A stretch of 64,000 bases of DNA from the NCBI GenBank assembly GCA_035505915.1, contig DATJQI010000024.1, forward strand, positions 1-64,000, in the 5' to 3' direction. This document shows positions 32,959 through 43,679 of this stretch, in pieces. The notes under the pieces are model-generated. The model was not told the DNA's origin, made no database searches, and saw only the letters and a list, made by a program, of their open reading frames with translations. A program made the position numbers and the translations under genes. The first letter of the stretch is position 1; each line of letters starts with the position of its first letter. This DNA comes from 40CM-2-70-7 sp035505915 (GTDB lineage: Bacteria > Gemmatimonadota > Gemmatimonadetes > Gemmatimonadales > GWC2-71-9).

Positions 32959-33953
32959 TTCTTCTTGAGCGCGTCCGTGAAGGCCTGTGCGGCGCGGCGC
33001 GCGCCGTCCATCACGTCGTTCACGGCCGCCTTCGCTTCCTTCATGTAGTGGTCGCGGGCCGCGTTGATGTCTTCGTCCACCGGGCGCTTCTCGGCCTCGG
33101 GGCCCCGGCGGGTATACTCACCGCGCAGGACGCGGTCGTAGGCGCCGCTCTCGATCCAGCGCTGCAGCTCGGCGGCCCGGATGGTGGTGAAGGGGTGGGT
33201 CCGCTTCAGCACGCCCAGGATCTTGAAGATCCGGTCCAGCGCGCCACCGGACTCTTCGTATTCCTTCGCCTGCACCAGAAACGCGTTGAGATCCATCTCC
33301 TTCATGTCGCCGCCGCCGGCCAGCTTCAGGTGGAGACGGAGCGACGCCGTCGGGTCCTGAGACGCCAGGAGTCCCGCACGGTCGCTCGACAGCTCGCTCT
33401 TCCGGAACCACTCCAGCAGCGCCAGCTCCACCGGAAGCAGGGCGATCCCCGCCAGGAACGGGAGGGCCGAGAAGCTCACGGAGAGTATGAGGACGAGCAC
33501 GGTGTGGTAGAGGGCGTGGCCGCTCATCACGTGCCCCAGCTCGTGTCCCAGCAGCACGCGCAGCTCGTCGTCGTCCAGCAGCTTGAGGGAGCCCGAGTTC
33601 AGCACGATGAACGGCTTGTCCATGCCGAAGGCGCCCGCGTTCACGAAAGGCGTCTGGGAGACGTACAGCTCGGGACGCTCGGACCAGTCCATCGAGGTCA
33701 GTACGTCGGTGTAGAGCGCGTTCAGCCGGGGGAATTGCGTGGGCCCCACCCGGACCGCGTCGGCCTGGAAGATCAGCCGGATCCCGCGCTCGCCCAGGAA
33801 TCCGTAAATCTTCTTCACCACTTCGTCGAAGCCGGGCACGGACCGGAGCGTCTGGAGCGCGGCGCGGTCCGCGGGATGCTCCCACGTGACGGGCGCGATC
33901 TGGGTGAGGATCTTGCGCGGGCGCTGGGCCGGCAGGTTGGTCGGGTCGCTCAT
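32955..33953 (-). CDS. M48-family membrane metallopeptidase
   Basis: 332 residues. LLGHELGHVMSGH near residue 136 carries the HExxH zinc motif; the third ligand Glu is probably in FRKSELSSDRAGLL. A hydrophobic segment LVLILSVSFSALPFLAGIAL (about 155-174) follows the motif, so the enzyme should be membrane-anchored, as HtpX-type proteases are. The C-terminal third is charged and helical. It probably degrades or processes membrane proteins; the substrate is unknown. ATG start; purD follows with a GTGA overlap. Confidence 0.9.
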   Translation of the reverse strand: MSDPTNLPAQRPRKILTQIAPVTWEHPADRAALQTLRSVPGFDEVVKKIYGFLGERGIRLIFQADAVRVGPTQFPRLNALYTDVLTSMDWSERPELYVSQTPFVNAGAFGMDKPFIVLNSGSLKLLDDDELRVLLGHELGHVMSGHALYHTVLVLILSVSFSALPFLAGIALLPVELALLEWFRKSELSSDRAGLLASQDPTASLRLHLKLAGGGDMKEMDLNAFLVQAKEYEESGGALDRIFKILGVLKRTHPFTTIRAAELQRWIESGAYDRVLRGEYTRRGPEAEKRPVDEDINAARDHYMKEAKAAVNDVMDGARRAAQAFTDALKKK

Positions 33954-33967
33954 ACGGCGCTCCGGAA

Positions 33968-34027
33968 ATGAACGGGGATCCTTGGAACTACGCCGTGGCG
34001 GGGCCCGGGTTTCGGCATCCCGTTCAT
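33968..34027. repeat. Long-loop inverted repeat between the M48 and cystathionine genes
   Basis: ATGAACGGG (33968-33976) and CCCGTTCAT (34019-34027) form nine-base arms around 42 bases; the right arm includes the stop of the upstream gene. The loop contains AACCCGGGCCC on the minus strand, an 11-base match to the core of the mutM palindrome, but the two elements otherwise differ. It may be a weak terminator, or a decayed relative of that element; neither is proven. Confidence 0.35.
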
Positions 34028-35193
34028 GCGGCCGCCAGGGCCTGATCCAGATCCGCGATCAGGTCGTCCGGGTCTTCGATGCCCACCGACAGGCGCACCA
34101 GCGAGTCCGTCAGGCCCATCTTCTGGCGCAGCGCCGCGGGCACCGAGGCGTGAGTCATCGAGGCCGGGTGCCCGATCAGGCTCTCGACCCCTCCCAGCGA
34201 TTCGGCGAGGGCGAAGATCTTGGTGCTCTGCGCGAACTGCCTGGCGCGGGCCACGTCGCCGAGCTCCAGGGAGAGCATCGAGCCGAACCCCGACATCTGG
34301 CGGCGGGCCAGCTCGTGCTGGGGGTGCGACGGGAGTCCCGGGTAATAGACCTTCTTCACTTTCGGATGCGCGGTGAGCCACTCGGCGATGCGCCGCCCGT
34401 TGGCGTCGTGCTGCCGCATCCGGAGCGGAAAGGTCTTGATGCCGCGGAGCGCCAGCCAGCAGTCCATCGGGCCCGGCACCGCTCCCGAGCTGTTCTGCAG
34501 GAACCCGATGCGCTCGGCCAGGTCGTCCCGTCCGGTCACCAGGATCCCGCCGATCATGTCGGAATGGCCGTTCAGGAACTTGGTGGTGGAGTGGAGGACG
34601 ATGTCGGCGCCGAACGTGAGGGGCTGCTGGAAGAGCGGGGAGGCGAAGGTGTTGTCGACCGCGAAGAGCGCGCCGGCCTTCCTGGCGATCTCGCCCGCCG
34701 CGGCCAGGTCGGTGAGCCGCATCATCGGGTTGGTCGGCGTCTCCACGTAGACCACCCGGGTCTTCGGCGTGAGGGCCCGCCGGATCTCGTCGGCTTCCCC
34801 CGTATCCACGAAGGTGAACGTGAGTCCCATCCGCGCCCAGATCTGCGTCATGGCGCGGTGAGTGCCGCCGTAGACGTTCTCCCCGCACACGACGTGATCG
34901 CCGGCCGAGCAGAGCTTCAGGATGGCGTCGAGCGCCGCGAGGCCGGAGCCGAAGGCGAACCCGTGCCGGCCGCCCTCGAGCGCCGCGACGCATCGCTCGA
35001 GCGCCTCGCGCGTGGGGTTCTGGGTCCGGGCGTACTCGTAGCCCTTGTGCCGGCCCAGCGCCTCCTGGACGTAGGTGGAGGTCTGGTAGATGGGGGACAT
35101 GACCGCCCCCGCGAGGGGGTCGAGGGTCTGCCCGGCGTGGACCGCGCGCGTCCCGAATCGGCGCTCAAGGTCCCGGTCGAAGACGCGGCTCAC
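34024..35193 (-). CDS. Cystathionine gamma-synthase/lyase-type PLP enzyme
   Basis: 389 residues of the Cys/Met-metabolism PLP family. Motifs in order are SPIYQTSTYVQEALG, YARTQNPTREALER (PLP phosphate), GSGLAALDAIL, CGENVYGGTHR, YVETPTNPMM, AVDNTFASPLFQQPL and HSTTKFLNGHSDMIGG with the PLP-binding Lys near residue 198. GGVESLIGHPASMTHASVP near the end is the substrate loop. The family includes gamma-synthase (transsulfuration), gamma-lyase and beta-lyase, and sequence alone does not separate them. GTG at 35193 was chosen; a TTG at 35229 is an alternative without better support. It diverges from the HD-GYP gene. Confidence 0.88.
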   Translation of the reverse strand: MSRVFDRDLERRFGTRAVHAGQTLDPLAGAVMSPIYQTSTYVQEALGRHKGYEYARTQNPTREALERCVAALEGGRHGFAFGSGLAALDAILKLCSAGDHVVCGENVYGGTHRAMTQIWARMGLTFTFVDTGEADEIRRALTPKTRVVYVETPTNPMMRLTDLAAAGEIARKAGALFAVDNTFASPLFQQPLTFGADIVLHSTTKFLNGHSDMIGGILVTGRDDLAERIGFLQNSSGAVPGPMDCWLALRGIKTFPLRMRQHDANGRRIAEWLTAHPKVKKVYYPGLPSHPQHELARRQMSGFGSMLSLELGDVARARQFAQSTKIFALAESLGGVESLIGHPASMTHASVPAALRQKMGLTDSLVRLSVGIEDPDDLIADLDQALAAA

Positions 35194-35250
35194 AGGCCGG
35201 AACGTAAGGGCGGCTTCCCCCCCGGGCAAGCGAGCCGTACGTTAGCTACG

Positions 35251-36324
35251 ATGGCTCCCAACAACGGGTTGCAGTGCCTGGTGGTCGACGACGAGCCGCG
35301 CCTCCGACGGGTGCTGATCCGGCTTCTGGAGGCGGAGGGGTACACCTGCCGCGAGGCGGGATCGGGGGTCGAGGCCGTCGAGGCCCTCGAGCGCGAGCCG
35401 GTCCCGCTCATGCTGTCGGACGTCCGGATGCCCCAGATGGACGGCGTGACGCTGCTCCGTGAGGTGGTGACCCGGTGGCCCGACACCGCCGTGGTGATGG
35501 TGACCGCCGTCTCCGACGTCGAGAGTGCGGTCTCGTGCCTGCGGATGGGCGCGCTCGATTACGTGGCCAAGCCGTTCAATCTGGACGAAGTGCGCGCCCG
35601 CGTGGCCCAGGCGATGGACAAACGCCGCCTTCTGCTCGAGAACCGGAGCTACCAGCGGCAGCTCGAGGAGCGGGTGGAGGTGCAGGCCCGCCGCATCGAA
35701 GAGCTATTCATCGAGGGCGTGCAGGCCCTCACCGACGCGCAGGAAGCGAAGGACCCGTACCTGCAGGGGCACTCCCTGCGGGTCGCCGAGTACGCGAGCC
35801 TCACCGCGCGGGCCCTGGGGCTCGATGACGCTCTGTCCGAAGCCGTCTTTTTGGGCGGCCGGCTCCACGACGTCGGGAAGATCGGCATCCGGGAGGACGT
35901 GCTCCATAAGCCGGGGCGCCTGTCGGACGAAGAGTACCGGCACATCATGGAACACCCCGTCCTCGGCGCGCGGATCCTGGGCCCGCTGCTCCGCGACGAG
36001 CCGGTCGCGCTCGCGATCGTCCGGTCCCACCACGAGCGGCACGACGGCAAGGGCATCCCCGACGGGCTCGAGGGCGAGCAGATCCCCGTGCCGGTCCGCG
36101 TCGTGTCCGTGGCCGACTCCTTCGACGCGATGACCAGCGCCCGCCCCTACCGCCCGGCGCTGCCGGTGGGTCAGGCGCTCGAGGAGCTGGAAAGGATGAG
36201 CGGCGTGCAGTTCTGGCCCGACGCGGTGCAGGCCTTCCTCCGCGCGTTTCCGGAGCGCGCCGAGCTCCCGATTCCGACGCCCGACCGCACCCTGCGCCGC
36301 CCCGGCAACGGCCGCCGCGTTTAG
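35251..36324 (+). CDS. Response regulator with HD-GYP output domain
   Basis: 357 residues. The N-terminal receiver (about 1-125) has the acidic pair in CLVVDDEPRLRRVL, the phosphoacceptor Asp in LMLSDVRMPQMDG near residue 55, and the Lys in YVAKPFNLDEV. A coiled coil (about 128-155) leads to the HD-GYP domain: HDVGKIGIREDVLHKPG and the signature HHERHDGKGIPDGL near residue 258, in which the Tyr of GYP is Ile. HD-GYP proteins usually degrade cyclic-di-GMP. The Tyr-to-Ile change also occurs in some members that lack activity, so activity is uncertain. No kinase gene is adjacent. Confidence 0.9.
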   Translation: MAPNNGLQCLVVDDEPRLRRVLIRLLEAEGYTCREAGSGVEAVEALEREPVPLMLSDVRMPQMDGVTLLREVVTRWPDTAVVMVTAVSDVESAVSCLRMGALDYVAKPFNLDEVRARVAQAMDKRRLLLENRSYQRQLEERVEVQARRIEELFIEGVQALTDAQEAKDPYLQGHSLRVAEYASLTARALGLDDALSEAVFLGGRLHDVGKIGIREDVLHKPGRLSDEEYRHIMEHPVLGARILGPLLRDEPVALAIVRSHHERHDGKGIPDGLEGEQIPVPVRVVSVADSFDAMTSARPYRPALPVGQALEELERMSGVQFWPDAVQAFLRAFPERAELPIPTPDRTLRRPGNGRRV

Positions 36325-36332
36325 CCCCCGTT

Positions 36333-36345
36333 TATCTTTGTGGTC
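36333..36345 (+). promoter_or_regulatory. Candidate -10 box of glmM, leaderless arrangement
   Basis: TATCTT (36333-36338) lies seven bases before the glmM ATG at 36346. There is no ribosome-binding site. A GTG six bases upstream of the ATG would overlap this box, supporting the ATG. A -35 is not evident. Confidence 0.3.
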
Positions 36346-37715
36346 ATGTCGAACACGCTGATGGTCGGAGTGTCGGGGATCCGGGGGATCGTGGGCACCG
36401 ATCTCACGCCCGAGAACGTGGCGCGGTACGCCGCGGCGTTCGGATGCTGGGCGAAAGCCGGGAGCCGGAAGGGCCGCACCCGGGTAGTCGTCGGACGGGA
36501 CGCGCGGACTTCCGGGCCCATGTTGCAGGCCGCCGCCGTCGCGGGGCTGCAGTCGGTCGGCGTCGACATCGTCGACATCGGCCTGACCACTACGCCTACG
36601 ATCCAGCTCGCGGTGGAGCATCATCGCGCCCACGGCGGGATCATCCTCACGGCGAGCCACAACCCGATCGAGTGGAACGCCCTCAAGTTCGTCGGTGCCG
36701 ACGGCATCTTTCTTGATACCGCAAGCGGGGCTCAGGTGCGGGACCTCGCGGCGGGAGAGACGCTGCCCCGGGCCGACTGGGCGGGGATCGGGCGGGTGTC
36801 GGCGGATGACGCGGCCGTCACGCGTCATCTCGACGCGATCCTCGAGCTGAAGGTCGTGGACGTCCGGGCCATCCGCCGCCGCCGGTTCCGGGTCGCCCTG
36901 GACTGCGTCCGGGGAGCCGGGGGCGTCATCATGCCGGCCCTCCTGGAGCGCCTGGGTTGCCGGGTGGTGGCGATCAACCTCCAGACCGACGGGCGGTTCC
37001 CCCGCCCGCCCGAGCCCATCCCGGCCAACCTCGGGGCGCTGGGCCGGCTGGTGCGAAGCAAGAAGGCGGACGTCGGCATGGCGGTGGATCCCGACGTGGA
37101 CCGGCTCGCGCTGGTGGACGAGCGGGGGCGCGCGATCGGGGAAGACTACACGCTGGCGTTCGCGGTCCGGGCGTTGCTCGGGAAATCGAAGGGTGGAAGG
37201 CGGAAGCCGGGTCCCGTCGTCGTCAACCTCTCCACGTCCCTCGTGGTGGATGATGCGGCACGGGATGGGGGCGCTGCGGTCATGCGGGCGCCGGTGGGGG
37301 AGGCCCACGTGGCCCGGATGATCCTGGCCGCCAGGTCGCCCATCGGCGGGGAAGGGAACGGCGGCGTGATGTATCCGGCGCTCCATGCCGGGCGGGACGC
37401 GCCGCTCGCCGCCGCGATGGTGCTCGCCCTCCTGGCGCGCGTGGGGCGGCCCGTGAGCGACATCGTGCGGGCGCACCCGCGGTACGTGATCGTGAAGGGG
37501 AAGGTCCCGCGCGGCGCGGCGCTGGATCGCGTGTACCAGGCGCTCCGCGGGCGGTTCGCGGACGCCGACGTGAATACCGACGACGGACTGCGGCTCGCGT
37601 GGGCCGACCGGTGGCTCCACGTGCGGCCGTCGAATACCGAGCCGATCATCCGGCTCATCGCGGAAGCGCCCACGGGCGGCGCCGCCGAACAGCTGGTCGA
37701 GGAGGGGAGACAGGT

Positions 37716-37731
<16 letters not shown>
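36346..37731 (+). CDS. glmM: Phosphoglucosamine mutase
   Basis: 461 residues. GlmM converts glucosamine-6-phosphate to glucosamine-1-phosphate for peptidoglycan and LPS precursors. The phosphoserine loop is LTASHNPIEWNALKF near residue 102; the metal loop is AVDPDVDRLALVDE near 247; the sugar-binding loop is GGEGNGGVMYP near 335; the phosphate-binding loop WLHVRPSNTEPIIRLIAEAP lies at the end. The opening GVSGIRGIVGTDLTPE is also typical. The metal loop reads DPDVDR rather than the usual DGDADR. ATG at 36346. glmS overlaps its end by 16 bases, so the two successive steps of UDP-GlcNAc synthesis are coupled. Confidence 0.94.
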
Positions 37732-39544
<1,813 letters not shown>

Positions 39545-39548
<4 letters not shown>

Positions 39549-39988
39549 GGGTGGTGCTGCAGCGGGTCTCGTCCGCCCGGGTCCGCGTGGCGGGCGAGAC
39601 CGTCGGGGAGATCGGCCGGGGGTTCCTGGTGCTCGCGGGCTTCGCGCCCGCGGACACCGACGCCTCCCTGGCCTGGATGGCGGACAAGATCCTGCAGCTC
39701 CGCGTCTTCGCGGACGCCGAGGACAAGATGAATCTCGCCCTGGCCGACGTCGCCGGCGGCGTGCTGGTGGTCTCCCAGTTCACCCTCTACGGCGACGCGA
39801 GCAAGGGCCGCCGCCCCAGCTTCATCGGCGCGGCGCCCCCGGACCAGGCCCGGGCCCTCTACGACCGGTTCGTCGCGGTGCTCACGGAGCGGGCCGGCGC
39901 CGTGCCCGTCGCGACCGGCCGGTTCGGCGCCATGATGGACGTGGAGCTGGTGAACGACGGGCCGGTCACCCTCATCCTCGAGCGGTGA
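39545..39988 (+). CDS. dtd: D-aminoacyl-tRNA deacylase
   Basis: 147 residues, normal for DTD, which removes D-amino acids (and glycine) wrongly loaded onto tRNA. Family motifs MRVVLQRVSSARVRVAGE, the active-site region VVSQFTLYGDASKGRRPSFIG (SQxTL and GxxxGxRPSF) and the last motif ATGRFGAMMDVELVNDGPVT (NxGPVT variant NDGPVT) are all present. The GTG overlaps the glmS stop (GTGA), and its own stop overlaps the next GTG. Its presence in the glmS transcript is positional rather than functional. Confidence 0.96.
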
Positions 39989-40566
39989 ACACCCCCCTCG
40001 TCCTCGCCAGCGCCTCTCCCCGCCGGCGGCAGCTCCTCGAAATGCTGGGGATCGAGCATCGCGTCGTTCCGCCCGACGTGGATGAGTCCCGCCGCGACGG
40101 CGAGGATCCCGCCGCGTACGTCCTGCGTCTCGCGGAGGACAAAGCGCGGGCGGTGGCGGCCCGCGAGCCGGCGGTCCCGGTGCTCGCGGCGGACACCACG
40201 GTGGTCCTCGGCCCCGACCTCTTCGGAAAGCCCGCCACCCCGGCGGAAGCGGCGGACATGCTCCGGCGGCTCTCCGGGCGCACCCATCAGGTCTACACCG
40301 GCGTGGCGCTCGCCTACCGGGACCGCGTCGAATCCGCGCTCGACGTCAGTGACGTGACCTTCCGGCCGCTCGACGCCGCCACCATCGCCGCGTACGTGGC
40401 CACCGGGGAGCCGATGGACAAGGCCGGGGCGTACGCCGTCCAGGGGAAGGGCGCCGCGCTGATCGAGGGGATCCGGGGAGACTTCTTCGGGGTGATGGGG
40501 CTGCCGCTGCGCCTGGTGGTGGATCTCCTGGCGCGCGTCGAGCGGCCTTACCGCTTCACGCGGTAG
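39985..40566 (+). CDS. maf: Maf-family nucleotide pyrophosphatase
   Basis: 193 residues. Maf enzymes hydrolyse dTTP/UTP or modified NTPs to monophosphates and are linked to septum control. LVLASASPRRRQLLEMLGIE (residues 5-24) is the signature P-loop; VLAADTTVVLGPDLFGKPA carries the catalytic Asp, GRTHQVYTGVAL follows, and DKAGAYAVQGKGAALIEGI with DFFGVMGLPL is the C-terminal motif. GTG overlapping dtd's TGA. The final 19 bases overlap the end of the cyclase gene on the opposite strand. Confidence 0.95.
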   Translation: MNTPLVLASASPRRRQLLEMLGIEHRVVPPDVDESRRDGEDPAAYVLRLAEDKARAVAAREPAVPVLAADTTVVLGPDLFGKPATPAEAADMLRRLSGRTHQVYTGVALAYRDRVESALDVSDVTFRPLDAATIAAYVATGEPMDKAGAYAVQGKGAALIEGIRGDFFGVMGLPLRLVVDLLARVERPYRFTR

Positions 40567-42164
40567 ACCGCGACCTTCTTCGTCTTGCCCTTCACCTGCA
40601 GCGGCTCCAGGGCTTCGACCTTGGGCGGGTGCTTCAGGGCCTTGTAGAACGCCTCCGAGATCAGGATCTCGTTGGGACCGGCGTTGGAGCAGAGCCGGCT
40701 GGCCGTGTTCACCGCGTCGCCGATCACCGTGTATTCGAGCCGGCGGTCCGAGCCGAAGTTCCCCGCGAACACTTCGCCGAAGTTGATGCCGACCCCGATC
40801 TTGATGTCGGGCCGGCCCTTTTCCTTCCACTTCACGTTCATCTTCTCCAAGGCCGCGAGCTGGTCCATGGCGCACGTCATGGCGCGGTCGGCGTCGTCCG
40901 CGTGGGCGATGGGAGCGCCCCAGAGGGCCATGATCGCGTCGCCCATGAACTTGTCCAGCGAGCCGGCGTGCTCGAAGACGATCTCGACCATCTCCGTGAA
41001 GTACTCGGTGAGGAGGGTGGCGACGTCGTCGGGGCTCATGGTCTCCGACATCGGCGTGAAGCCGCGGATGTCGGAGAAGAAGATCACGACCGGGCGCTTG
41101 TCGCCGCCCAGCTGGACCGCCCCTTCCTGCTGGGCGATCTGGGCCGCCACGTTGGGCGCGAAGTAGCGCTGAAAGTTGGAGAGGACCAGCGCCTCGCGGC
41201 GCAGCCGGTCCGAGAGCTGCGACCGCTCGATCGAAAACGCGGTCAGGCCCCCGAACGCCATCAGGAAGTCGAGGTCTTCGTCCTGGAACGAGTGGATGGC
41301 GGTCTGGTTGTCGACGTACAGGATGCCGAGGACCTTCTGGTCGGCCGAGAGCAGGGGCGTGCACATCGCGCTGCGGACGCTCTGGATGACGATGGACTTG
41401 CCCTTGAAGCGGTCGTCCGCGGCGGTGTTGTCGGACAGGATCGCCACGCGGTCGTCCACCACTTTCCGGGCGATGGACTGCGGAACCATCTTCGCGGCCT
41501 GGGCGTCGCCGGTGCGGCTGCGCGAGATCCGCGGCACCAGCTCCTGCGTCTTCTGATCGAGCAGGAGGATCGAGACGCGGTCCACGCTCATCACCTGGAA
41601 GGTCAGGTCCACCACCTTCTCGAGCACCCGGTCCAGGTCCTGCTGCTTGGACAGCTCCTGGGAGATGTCGAGGAGGAGCTTCAGCTTCTGGGACTGCCGC
41701 TCCTGGATGTCCTTGGCGTCGACCTTGAGGTGGCCGCCCGACGAGCTGATCTCCTTGATGGCGGGAACGTTGCCGGACGGAGAGACCGGCAGGGCCCGGA
41801 CGATCGTGCCGCCCGCCGGTCCCTTGCCGCTCGCCTGCGCCGGCGCGGGAGTGGCCGGGACGGCCGGGCGCGCCGCGGCCGGCGTGACGGGCACCACCTT
41901 GAACGCCACCTTGCCGAAGGTCACCACGTCGTTTTCGACGGCGTCGCCGTCCATGACCTTGGCGCCGTTCAGGAACGTCCCGTTGGACGACCCGAGGTCC
42001 TTGATCCGGACCCCGGAGTCGGTCAGCGTGATCTCGGCGTGCCGCCGGGAGATGGTGGGGTCGTAGATCGGGACGTCGGAGGTGACGGCGCGTCCCACCA
42101 CGAGAGTCTTGCCCTGGGCCAGCTCGATCGACTGGTCACCGCTGATGCTGAGCAGCTTGAACAC
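40548..42164 (-). CDS. Adenylate/guanylate cyclase with FHA and GAF domains
   Basis: 538 residues. An FHA domain at about 1-92 (VVGRAVTSDVPIYDPTISRRH; SSNGTFLNG) binds phospho-Thr peptides. A Pro/Ala linker, a short coiled coil, then a GAF domain at about 165-320 follow. The class III cyclase domain occupies about 355-538, with metal Asp residues in VIFFSDIRGFTPMSE and GDAIMALWGAP, a Lys in LDKFMGD, and the transition-state Asn/Arg in TVIGDAVNTASRL. All catalytic positions I can check are present, so it should make cAMP (or cGMP). FHA plus GAF suggests input from Ser/Thr phosphorylation and a small ligand. GTG start; GATAAT lies eight bases upstream. Confidence 0.92.
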   Translation of the reverse strand: MFKLLSISGDQSIELAQGKTLVVGRAVTSDVPIYDPTISRRHAEITLTDSGVRIKDLGSSNGTFLNGAKVMDGDAVENDVVTFGKVAFKVVPVTPAAARPAVPATPAPAQASGKGPAGGTIVRALPVSPSGNVPAIKEISSSGGHLKVDAKDIQERQSQKLKLLLDISQELSKQQDLDRVLEKVVDLTFQVMSVDRVSILLLDQKTQELVPRISRSRTGDAQAAKMVPQSIARKVVDDRVAILSDNTAADDRFKGKSIVIQSVRSAMCTPLLSADQKVLGILYVDNQTAIHSFQDEDLDFLMAFGGLTAFSIERSQLSDRLRREALVLSNFQRYFAPNVAAQIAQQEGAVQLGGDKRPVVIFFSDIRGFTPMSETMSPDDVATLLTEYFTEMVEIVFEHAGSLDKFMGDAIMALWGAPIAHADDADRAMTCAMDQLAALEKMNVKWKEKGRPDIKIGVGINFGEVFAGNFGSDRRLEYTVIGDAVNTASRLCSNAGPNEILISEAFYKALKHPPKVEALEPLQVKGKTKKVAVYRVKR

Positions 42165-42172
42165 GAGCGGAA

Positions 42173-42178
42173 ATTATC
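42173..42178 (-). promoter_or_regulatory. Candidate -10 box for the FHA-GAF-cyclase gene
   Basis: GATAAT on the minus strand (42178-42173) is eight bases before the GTG at 42164. No ribosome site is present, so a leaderless message is possible. The box overlaps the last codon and stop of trpE, which lies upstream on the same strand. Confidence 0.35.
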
Positions 42179-43679
42179 CCGGCCCGCCCGCCCGCGCGAG
42201 GGCGAGGGCCCGCAGGACCGCCTGCGCCTTGGCCTCCGTCTCCGCGAACTCCCGGGCGGGATCCGAATCCGCCACCACCCCGGCCCCGGCGCGCACCACC
42301 ACGCGGTCGGGCAGGATCAGCCCCGCCCGGATGGCGATCGCGGTGTCCAGCGCGCGGGCGCCCCAGCCGATGTAGCCGACCGCGCCGGCGTACGGGCCCC
42401 GCGCGGTGGGCTCGAGCTCGTCGATGATCTCCATCGCGCGCACCTTCGGGGCGCCGGTGACGGTGCCGTGCGGAAAGCAGGCGCGCAGCGCGTCGAGGGC
42501 GTCGTACCCGGGGCGCAGACGCCCGCGCACTTCGCTCACCAGATGCTGCACGTGCGAGTAGCGCTCGAGCGCCATCAACGTCGTCACGCGGACCGACCCG
42601 TAGGCCGCCACGCGGCCCACGTCGTTGCGCGCCAGGTCCACCAGCATCAGGTGCTCGGCGCGCTCTTTCGGGTCGTCGGCGAGCACCGTGCCGATGCGGT
42701 CGTCCTCCGCCGGTGTGGCGCCCCGGGGGGCCGTCCCCGCGATGGGGCGCACCGTCACCTCGCCGCCCTCCACGCGCACCAGAGTTTCGGGCGAGCTCCC
42801 GACCAGCGCGCACTCGTCGAGCTGGAGATAGAAGAGATACGGCGCGGGATTGAGGGCCCGGAGGTAGCGGTAGACCCGCAGCGGATCGGCCGTGCCGGCC
42901 GCCGCCTGCTCCCGTGACAGCACGACCTGAAAGGCGTCGCCGGCGCGGATGTACTCGAGGATCCGCGCCACGTCGCCCTCGAAACGGTCCCGGGGATACG
43001 TCGACGTCGTCGCCACCGCGGGCGGGTGCGCGGGCATCGGGAGCGCGGGCAGGGTGTGGGGCCGCTCGAGGCGTGACACGATCTCGTTCACGCGGGCTTC
43101 GGCGTCGTCGGCCAGGCGCTCGCGCTCGCGCGCCGGAGCGCCCGGGGGCACCGCCACGCTCGCCACCACCGACGCCCGGCCGTACACGTTGTCGAGGATC
43201 ACCACGGTATCGGCGATCATCAGGACGGCGTCGGAAACGCCCAGCGCGTCGGCCGGCGGGTGGGGCAGGCGCTCGACGCTCCGGATCAGGTCGTAGCCGA
43301 GGTAGCCGACCGCGCCGCCCGTGAAGCGGGGGAGTCCCGGCGCCTCCACGGCGGGCACGCTGCGGAGCTGGCCGGCGAGGTGCTCCAGCGGCGCGTCCAC
43401 CTCGCCCGCGGGCGTCCAGCCCGCGGTCCGGGTCCAGCGGTCCACGGTCCGCCCGCGGTAGCGCCACACTTCGCGGGGCTCGGTGCCGAGGAAGGTGTAC
43501 CGGGCCCAGCGCTCGCCGCCCACCAGGGACTCGAGCAGGAATCCGAACGGGCCCCGCGCGATCTTCGCGTACGCGGCCACCGGCGTGTCGGTGTCGAGCA
43601 GGATCTCGCGGACGAAGGGAACCATCCCCCCCGCGCTTCCCTGGGACCGGGCGAGGAAGTCGCCGCGGGGATCGATCAT
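42174..43679 (-). CDS. trpE: Anthranilate synthase component I
   Basis: 501 residues of the chorismate-binding family. TrpE makes anthranilate from chorismate with glutamine-derived ammonia. The N-terminal domain includes VREILLDTDTPVAAYAKI. The C-terminal catalytic part has AGDAFQVVLSREQAA, IAGTAPRGATPAEDDR, HLMLVDLARNDVGRVA, CFPHGTVTGAPKVRAMEIID and RGPYAGAVGYIGW, which match TrpE better than PabB. The glutamine amidotransferase partner TrpG is not in the window. The ATG overlaps the upstream gene's stop (ATGA). The unrelated lipoprotein upstream suggests it is not in a classic trp operon here. Confidence 0.92.
   Translation of the reverse strand: MIDPRGDFLARSQGSAGGMVPFVREILLDTDTPVAAYAKIARGPFGFLLESLVGGERWARYTFLGTEPREVWRYRGRTVDRWTRTAGWTPAGEVDAPLEHLAGQLRSVPAVEAPGLPRFTGGAVGYLGYDLIRSVERLPHPPADALGVSDAVLMIADTVVILDNVYGRASVVASVAVPPGAPARERERLADDAEARVNEIVSRLERPHTLPALPMPAHPPAVATTSTYPRDRFEGDVARILEYIRAGDAFQVVLSREQAAAGTADPLRVYRYLRALNPAPYLFYLQLDECALVGSSPETLVRVEGGEVTVRPIAGTAPRGATPAEDDRIGTVLADDPKERAEHLMLVDLARNDVGRVAAYGSVRVTTLMALERYSHVQHLVSEVRGRLRPGYDALDALRACFPHGTVTGAPKVRAMEIIDELEPTARGPYAGAVGYIGWGARALDTAIAIRAGLILPDRVVVRAGAGVVADSDPAREFAETEAKAQAVLRALALARAGGPG

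Noticed and set aside
33968..34027. Second copy of the mutM palindromic element between the M48 and cystathionine genes
   Set aside because: It shares only the 11-base core AACCCGGGCCC and its arms differ; at this GC content such a match is expected by chance about once in several windows.
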